From Strongylocentrotus purpuratus (taxonomy: Eukaryota > Echinodermata > Echinoidea > Camarodonta > Strongylocentrotidae), in the NCBI RefSeq assembly GCF_000002235.5, contig NW_022145609.1:10581274-10645273 (forward strand): 64,000 bases of DNA, read 5' to 3'. Below are positions 57,925 through 64,000 of the stretch, in pieces. The translations under genes and the position numbers were made by a program. The notes under the pieces are model-generated. The model was not told the origin of the DNA, ran no database searches, and saw nothing but the letters and a program-made list of their open reading frames with translations. Each line of letters starts with the position of its first letter. Position 1 is the stretch's first letter.

Positions 57925-59227
57925 ACAGGAATGACAGTGAATAGCTTGCAAAATGAAAAGATTAGAATGGATTGAAAGACATATGTTGCTAATATGAACA
58001 ATTTTTAAAAATATCTTCTTTGTTTCTTTGCCTCTCAGGAGTTTAATACGAATAAAACAATTTGTCAGCAATAATGGTTCTACAATCACATGTTACAATA
58101 TTGAATTTATATTTGATGAATTTTCAGGCAAAAAAAAATTATGTGATGCAACTAAGTGCTTTAAGAGTATTATCTAAGACAATCATTGGCATTGGCACAT
58201 TCAACGTCATACTGTGTGCTAATGACGTCATCCATGTTGTAGAAAAGTAATCTTAACCTAACACATCCCTAGCAACTGCATCACTAGGCCAATTCATTTT
58301 TAACATGCAACATTAAAGTATATTCTTTGCAAATTATACTCCTGAAATGCCTAAATGATCTCAAATACTTTAAGAAAAACTAATTCGAATACCCAAAATC
58401 ACCATTTGGTCATTTTTTGCAATTTTCATAAACTTAGATATATATTATTAAAAAATGAAAAACAATCGGACTAAAAAAATTTAAGAAACTGAACATCTTA
58501 AAGAGCCGTCACGCGGGAAACTCACAGATAAAAATACCTTCATGAACTTGGGTCTATTGCATCTACGACCAAAATACGCAATCAGAAATACCATCAACAA
58601 GCAAAGGGAAAGAAAGATAACTTCAGGTATATATAGATCTAGGTTCAGGAAGACCTGTAAATTGCAGAGGGAGACAAGATGTAGAGAGGCTGAATGGAAG
58701 TACTAATCTCTAATCCTTGGCCGTGAACTCCAAAATGAGTGAAACAAAATGGAGAAGAAATTATGAGGAGCCTTGAACAAATTGACAAACTCTGAAAATT
58801 ATGTCCTTCCCTATCTTATAGAGAGGAGGTGTTGAAAGCTAGGTGCATGATAGTCTCAAATTGCAGTCATTTCTTACTGATAGCCTTTTAAGTTAATACC
58901 TTTACAGCAGTTAAAGAATCTAACACGTACAGAGAACTGTACCACTAAAGTTGTGTATATAATGAATACACAATTATAATCAAATAAAGAAACATTTTAA
59001 CTTTAAGGGAAGAGCATGATTATGTAATTTTCTTAAAAGATGCACTGTTTGAACAGTGAGTCAACCCTGATTCTTCAATAAGATCTTATAAGAAGCGATA
59101 TCCAAAACCTAATTTTTTCTTTATAAAGTATTACTATACAAGGCTTGCATTCCTTCACTTAGTTATTATGAATCATTTTTTATACTTAATTATCATCAAA
59201 CGTTTTCATACATTGTAACTTAAAGCA
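57925..59227. other. AT-rich, no gene recognised
   Basis: Short frames. No repeat ends. Confidence 0.45.
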
Positions 59228-59358
59228 TAATAATAATAATATAATAATACAGCATTTATTATGCGCCAACAATCTAGTAAACTATTCTGAGGCGCAGAGG
59301 GATAGAATTAGAATGAGATACATAGAGAAATGAGAAGGGGGGGGGGGGGTGGAAATAA
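59228..59358 (-). mobile_element. SINE 3' end with TAA tail; G13 inside
   Basis: Minus-strand counterpart of 4572-4691. It starts with (TAA)n (the tail), then TACAGCATTTATTATGCGCC, CTAGTAAACTATTCTGAGGC and AGAATGAGATACATAGAGAA. Where the other copy has GGGGAAATAA, this one has a G13 run (59337-59349), showing local expansion of a G4. Confidence 0.7.
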
Positions 59359-60120
59359 TAATCATATCATACAAAACGTATTATTTCTCCACAGGGTTAC
59401 TTTAATATATGTTCAATCTACCAATGAAGTCTACATTCTTTGTTAGGGGTGGAGGAAATAGTTCCAATCCATCTCAATCAAAAAAATTAAATTCGATAAT
59501 TTCAAAGTTTCTTTCACTTGATTTACTGACTTTATTTATGACAGGAGCAGGATAAATAGGGTCTGTATTCTCACACTATAACAGCATCAGGTAAGGATAA
59601 ACATTTGAACGAGTTTTTACAAAAATGAAATCCTTTTTCCCCTCGGTGGGAAGTATGCTCTCAAGATGAACCAACAAGATATAGGCTGTTAATGATTGCA
59701 TTCACACACAGATAGATCTATGTTTTATTTATTTAAGAGAACATTTAATGGTACAATGTAAAACATACAGCTAACAAAAAATCAACATGTCAGAATCAAT
59801 GTCAGAATCAAAATCAGAATCAATAATTCAAAGTTTAAAAGAAGTGTTTCTTTTGTTTAAATTCAAATAAAACCTTACAACTCAGAATCAACTACTTCTC
59901 CATTTTATTTATGACCCCAAAAAGGAATTGTCAGCAGTGCTCTTTATTCTTCATTTCACATGTTAGAAATGGCTATATTGGGGAGCAGTTGGAAAGGTGA
60001 TAGAACTATTTCACACCTCTTAAACACATATTAACCCAGTAATAATAGACCTGACTTGAGAGAAAAAATGTTAAATCATTTTTTTTTATTTAGTGTGAAC
60101 AACTTTCATAGGATATCTTC
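59359..60120. other. AT-rich, no gene recognised
   Basis: TCAGAATCAA-type 10-mers repeat a few times at 59790-59825. Nothing else was seen. Confidence 0.45.
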
Positions 60121-60330
60121 CATTGATGCGGACCTGCACCTTAGAGACTAAATATTCCCTCTCCAAACAGTCCAGGGACGAAAACAGCGCTGGTTAATTG
60201 GGCGTTATTTTTAATCTCGCCGTTTATGGAATGAAAATATCACGTGGGGAGAGGACTTGCGACAATCCGTCGGACTGGATGACTTAATTCTGACTTTATT
60301 AATATCACCCCGGTCTAGGATGTTTCTGTT
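60121..60330 (+). promoter_or_regulatory. Candidate regulatory island
   Basis: A short stretch of balanced composition with GGTTAATTGGG, GTTATTTTTAATC, CGTTTATGG (Cdx/posterior-Hox-like), a CACGTG E-box at 60241-60246, GACTTAATTC and TTTATTAATA. This is the motif mix of many developmental enhancers, but it is only suggestive. Confidence 0.3.
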
Positions 60331-61907
60331 TTGATTCAAAAGGAGATGGGGAAATATCGAGAGGAGGGGAGGGATAAATATAAACCTGTCTATTAGCTGA
60401 TGCTAGAGAGTGCTCTTCATGATAGTTTTTCATCCCAATTCTTGGGTGAAGAGTTAGGCTCAATTTCAAATTCATGCATTGCTTCTTAATAATTCATCAT
60501 GACAGTAACAGAGATCGAACAAAGATTATTGAATTCTATTTCAATTTTCAAAGTGAGAAATGGAAAACGAGAGGGAAAAGGATGAGAAAAGAAGAAGATA
60601 TAGGATCCTTCCAACACCCTTTCTCTAATCAATGCTGATGTTCATTTCCGTAAATTCTAAGAAACATGGGTGAACCCCCCCCCCCCCCAATGAATAGACT
60701 CAAACTACGCCAATATATACTCAATATGCTATATTATACCTTTAACAAATGTTTACCCTCCCCAAGGTGTGACATTTACACATTGAGATACTTTATGAGC
60801 CTTGCTGAAACCTAACTGAAAAGTGCAGAAATTAATTTCCAGAGCCCAGGGATGTTTTTCCTTCTTGAAGTGGCGTGCAATACAAGCCAGGTGAGATATT
60901 AATAAGCCTAGTAAGAAAACGTTAAGACTCAAAGCCACTACTGTTTGAAACAGCCAAGGCCTAGCTGAGCAATTATATCTTGGTTTTCAAAGATACACCT
61001 TTACTTATGAAGAAAAACAAGGGGATATCGCTGAGGCATTTGGAATTCTGGGCCAGGGTGTTTAACCAAATTAAAACAAACAAGAAATTTTGCAAACATA
61101 GGTCGCAAAATGTTGTCAACAAAAATTGTGAATGCCATTTGTTATACATACAGTACCTACATATCCTTAGAGACACCCTTGTTGGACACATGCTAAACTT
61201 TGAATTTTCAGTGAAATTGTTTCAAAACTATACATATTTGTATGAAGAAAAATCATTTTATATAAAAGAGAAAAGACTGATCAGCTTAAATAAATAGCCC
61301 TATTAAAACCTTATTTTCATTAAATTATAACTGAATCTGCTTGTTACAGATGAAGAGAGAGATATATCAAACCTGCACTTTTATTTACGTCACTTAAGAT
61401 TGGAATGACAAATGTGTCACTCAATAATCATATAGAGCAAATCCCAAAATCTAATTATTTGAAAAAGACTGCATCTAAAAAAAAGATGACCTGTCCAATC
61501 AATACTTTCCTTCCAGCATCTATTGATGAAATATTTCTGATCTATAGACACTTGCACTGAGCTTGTACAATAACCAACTGAGAAATAAATTAAAAACTTG
61601 ATTTTTTTTTAAAGCTGAGGCCTGAGCGAACAGCTGTGTCACACAAAAAAGGGACAAAATTGAACAGGAAAATTTATGTTTCAGTCCAAAACATTTTTGT
61701 TAAATTTAGTGTCAGACAACTCCAGCTCTAAATATTGAATATTTGTCTGATATACTCCAAATTGACAGAAGAATCCCACAATTTCATATAATGACTCTTT
61801 GCATTATGACTTGTAATCAATATTTATTTCTCTCTTGTGACGAAACAATCAAGTTTTTAATAACAAATACCTTTCTTTTATAAATCATATTCTAACACAG
61901 ACGTTCT
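60331..61907. other. No gene; C14 run
   Basis: C14 at 60675-60688. Frames of 61-105 codons at 60753-61297 overlap on both strands and look random. Confidence 0.45.
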
Positions 61908-62049
61908 GGCCCGATTTCACAAAGGAGGTTTGTCGACAAATATGACACGTTTTTACGCGTATTTTACAAACCTGGTTTGTAAAGAACAAAAGGAGGTTTG
62001 GCGAAACAAAAGGAGGTTTGTCGACAAACCTCCTTTGTGAATTCGGGCC
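61908..62049. mobile_element. 142-bp palindromic MITE
   Basis: Ends GGCCCGATTTCACAAAGG and the inverted CCTTTGTGAATTCGGGCC, extending through GGAGGTTTGTCGACAAA on both sides. Internal AAAGGAGGTTTG(G/T)CG is repeated twice more. The GGCCCG...CACAAAG end type is common in marine invertebrate DNA (from memory). Confidence 0.8.
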
Positions 62050-62563
62050 TCTGAGTGTGATAACAATTTCTCTCATCATGAGAATTTATTTGAAATGTTA
62101 CAATGAAAATTTTAAAAAAGATGATCGATATAGTCTGAAGCTACGTACTATAGCAAATGACTCAAAGCCTACATTTATTGCCTTGCTTGGCAATACTTTT
62201 TGATATCAAGAGTAGGCAATTATTGTTTCTTTCTTGCCTTGGTGAACATAACTCCAACAACACCAAAAAATCAAACCATACAAATCGACAAGCCAAATTA
62301 AAGCAATAGATCCCTCCCTTTCACACACCTCATTGCCTTCCAACAACTGGTGGCTAAACGGAAATACTCTCTATTCATATATCTCTTTTCTTCTAGTATT
62401 TACTTTTCTCACAATTATGTTGATGAAGTCAGAAAACCAATTTGTATTGCCTCTAGGTTCATTACCTATCCACAAAGCAAAAGAGCAAATAAAAATAAAT
62501 CTGATCTGCACTAGTCCAAGGACAAGGGCAAACCTTAAAGATCATTTAGGAAAGAGCTTGAAT
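62050..62563. other. No gene recognised
   Basis: A 116-codon frame (62333-62683) enters the next tandem repeat. It encodes a hydrophobic stretch but no known motif. Confidence 0.4.
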
Positions 62564-62862
62564 TTGTATCAATTTGTGCACTTTATGGCAATATTCATCC
62601 TTCTCTTGGTTGGTATAATCCTAAAAAAGAAACATAATTCAAGATTCATTTTGATTTGTGGAATTCAAGGATTTAATTATTAGGAGCTGCACCCGCCTAC
62701 TTCTTTCTAATCTTGTATCAATTGATGAACTTTCTGGCAATATTTATTCTCCTGGTGGTTGGTATAATACTAAAAAAGAAACATAATTCACAATTCATTT
62801 TGATTTGTGAAACTCAAGGAGTTGTAGCGAGCTGCACCTGCCCCTTTCTAATCTTGTTGAAA
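62564..62862 (+). repeat. 149-bp tandem duplication
   Basis: Units start at TTGTATCAATT (62564 and 62713). Shared: GGTTGGTATAAT, CTAAAAAAGAAACATAATTC, TTCATTTTGATTTGTG, and GAGCTGCACC(C/T)GCC. The units are about 85% alike by eye, so the duplication is not recent. Confidence 0.85.
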
Positions 62863-62889
62863 TGTAATGGTGTGTGAAAAGTATATATT

Positions 62890-62975
62890 GGCTCTTCGTA
62901 GCCAGAACGGTGTTAACTCATATATTCTAACACAAAGATGATTACCCCCTTCCAATTCTGGCTCCACACAGTTGT
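62890..62975. repeat. Short hairpin repeat, copy 14
   Basis: Left TTCGTAGCCAGAACGGTGTT with AACTC; right CCCCTTCCAATTCTGGCTCC with ACACAG. Confidence 0.75.
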
Positions 62976-62983
62976 TACATGTA

Positions 62984-63071
62984 TCATCTGTGTAGAGCCA
63001 GAAGAAGAGAGTCAAATTTTTTGTTTCAAGTGGTATAAGAGTTAAAGGCCCATCTGGCTCTTAACAACCAA
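62984..63071. repeat. Short hairpin repeat, copy 15
   Basis: Left CTGTGTAGAGCCAGAAGAAG; right AGTTAAAGGCCCATCTGGCT. It begins 9 bp after copy 14, so two copies are side by side. Confidence 0.7.
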
Positions 63072-63169
63072 TATTCTGCATTATATTGGTTTGATTTTAA
63101 TTTAAAAGTAGATAAATCAACAAATGCAAGAATGAAAAGATATTTTGCCCTACCCAAACTTTAGCTATA

Positions 63170-63255
63170 TATCGTTCCTATTTTCACGAAGTGACGGTAC
63201 TGAGGAAAATCCGCACGCAAATTGTATGCGATTTTCATTCACTACCGTCACGATA
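63170..63255 (+). mobile_element. 103-bp palindromic MITE, copy 4, right arm shortened
   Basis: Left TATCGTTCCTATTTTCACG and centre AATCCGCACGCAAATTGTAT put it in subfamily 2 with 25849-25952. The right arm reads TCACTACCGTCA then jumps to CGATA: about 17 bp between the two is missing, at a place where TCAC recurs. Confidence 0.85.
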
Positions 63256-64000
63256 TATGTAATAACTAGTAAACCATAAAAAGTACATAAATACAATTAT
63301 CTAACTCACCTCAAAATATGTTTACTTAATATTTCATGGTGCAATTGTAGCATTTTTTTATTACAAAAGCTGAGTGGCTTGCTTGTAATAGAAATCTTTT
63401 CTAAATCCACTCAATTTATTTTTTGTTAAAGGTAAAAATTCAATTGAAATTAAGCGAAATAGACATTTTCTTCAGATTGCCATGAGATCGTGAAGTATCT
63501 ACATCCCAGCTAATAACAAGAAAAGTGAATAGTTTTCTTAACTTTTCGTCTCCCTTTTCAGATGTTTCTCTTATACTATGTTCCAGTGCAAAGAAGAAGA
63601 AAAAGTTCCTCGATCGAGAGAGAGAGAGAGAGAGATAATGTACAGCTCTTTATTTAGGGACTCCTACACTCCAACCCCCACAAATAATAATAATAATAAT
63701 AATAATGATAATAATAGTAATCTGTTTCATGTTCATATTTAAATTTTGTCATTTATAAGCAGAAAAATAAACCTTTTCAGTGTTTTTTTTTTATCAAAAA
63801 ACAATTGTTCCTATGAAAACTTCCTAAAGGAGAACAAGTATTTCATCCTAAAAGATATTTATGACTCAATTTACAACAAAAAAAATTCTGAAAAACACAT
63901 GACTAATGACCCACAAACCCTACAAGCGAGCCCAGTGCACCAGAACAGGTTTCGTCTCTGCTCTAATAGGCTTTAAAAAGAAGCACAATCCATTAATTTA
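63256..64000. other. No gene; (GA)n and (AAT)n microsatellites
   Basis: (GA)n at 63617-63636 and (AAT)n at 63683-63720. The last 280 bp are AT-rich; the 76-codon frame there is unremarkable. Confidence 0.5.

Noticed and set aside
62333-62683. 116-codon frame with a hydrophobic segment
   Set aside because: It runs into a 149-bp tandem duplication, and the second unit does not keep the frame. Nothing is recognised.
1-64000. Retrovirus, LTR, Polinton or other capsid-bearing element; LINE reverse transcriptase
   Set aside because: No long direct terminal repeats, integrase, polymerase, capsid or reverse-transcriptase motifs were seen in any frame.

Overview
The window looks like nuclear, non-coding DNA of a marine deuterostome, most likely an echinoderm such as a sea urchin, sea star or sea cucumber. 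This is inferred from the style of the repeats: tRNA-derived SINEs with an ATT-repeat tail and a MIR/Deu-like core, many palindromic MITEs, abundant (CT)n/(GA)n tracts and unusually many long poly(C)/poly(G) runs. The sequence is AT-rich, with no operons, ribosome binding sites or long conserved reading frames. No intact protein-coding gene, rRNA, functional tRNA, CRISPR array or virus-like element was recognised. Open frames of 60-134 codons are about what this base composition gives by chance, or are translations of simple repeats. The one stretch that reads like a once-coding sequence is 10540-10938, followed by a poly(A) signal and A-run near 11320-11342. It has two in-frame TGA codons and looks like a retrocopy or a decayed exon.

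Layout. 0-5.8 kb is almost solid repeat: a TIR element with a 157-bp satellite core (99-1108), a long-TIR element (2498-3380) carrying a nested 103-bp MITE, a 390-bp-class foldback element (3403-3989) carrying a nested TTAA-type MITE, a SINE 3' end, a third foldback family (4998-5312) and a tRNA-Thr-derived SINE (5588-5760). 5.8-18 kb is mostly unique AT-rich DNA with simple repeats and the coding-like block. 18-26 kb holds hairpin elements, a TAATGA-rich candidate enhancer (19845-20220), a 490-bp polypyrimidine tract and a tandem duplication in which only one copy carries a MITE. 26-33 kb is sparse, with one SINE. 33-46 kb has several foldback/MITE families, an 89-bp near-perfect inverted repeat (35889-36105) and large CT/C tracts. 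46-58 kb holds further MITEs, a SINE split by a MITE, an RFX-type X-box (55253-55266) and a dense element cluster (57054-57924). 58-64 kb ends with a SINE end, a candidate regulatory island (60121-60330) and more hairpins.

Two dispersed families tie the window together. One is a 65-90-bp hairpin with about 15 copies, whose arms read GGAGCCAGAAGGGCGTTAAC and its complement. The other is a 103-bp MITE with four copies, two of which differ at only 2 positions and so moved recently. Between the repeats lie short islands of balanced composition with clustered transcription-factor-like motifs. The simplest reading is a large intron or a gene-poor regulatory domain. All family names are by structure only, because no database could be searched.
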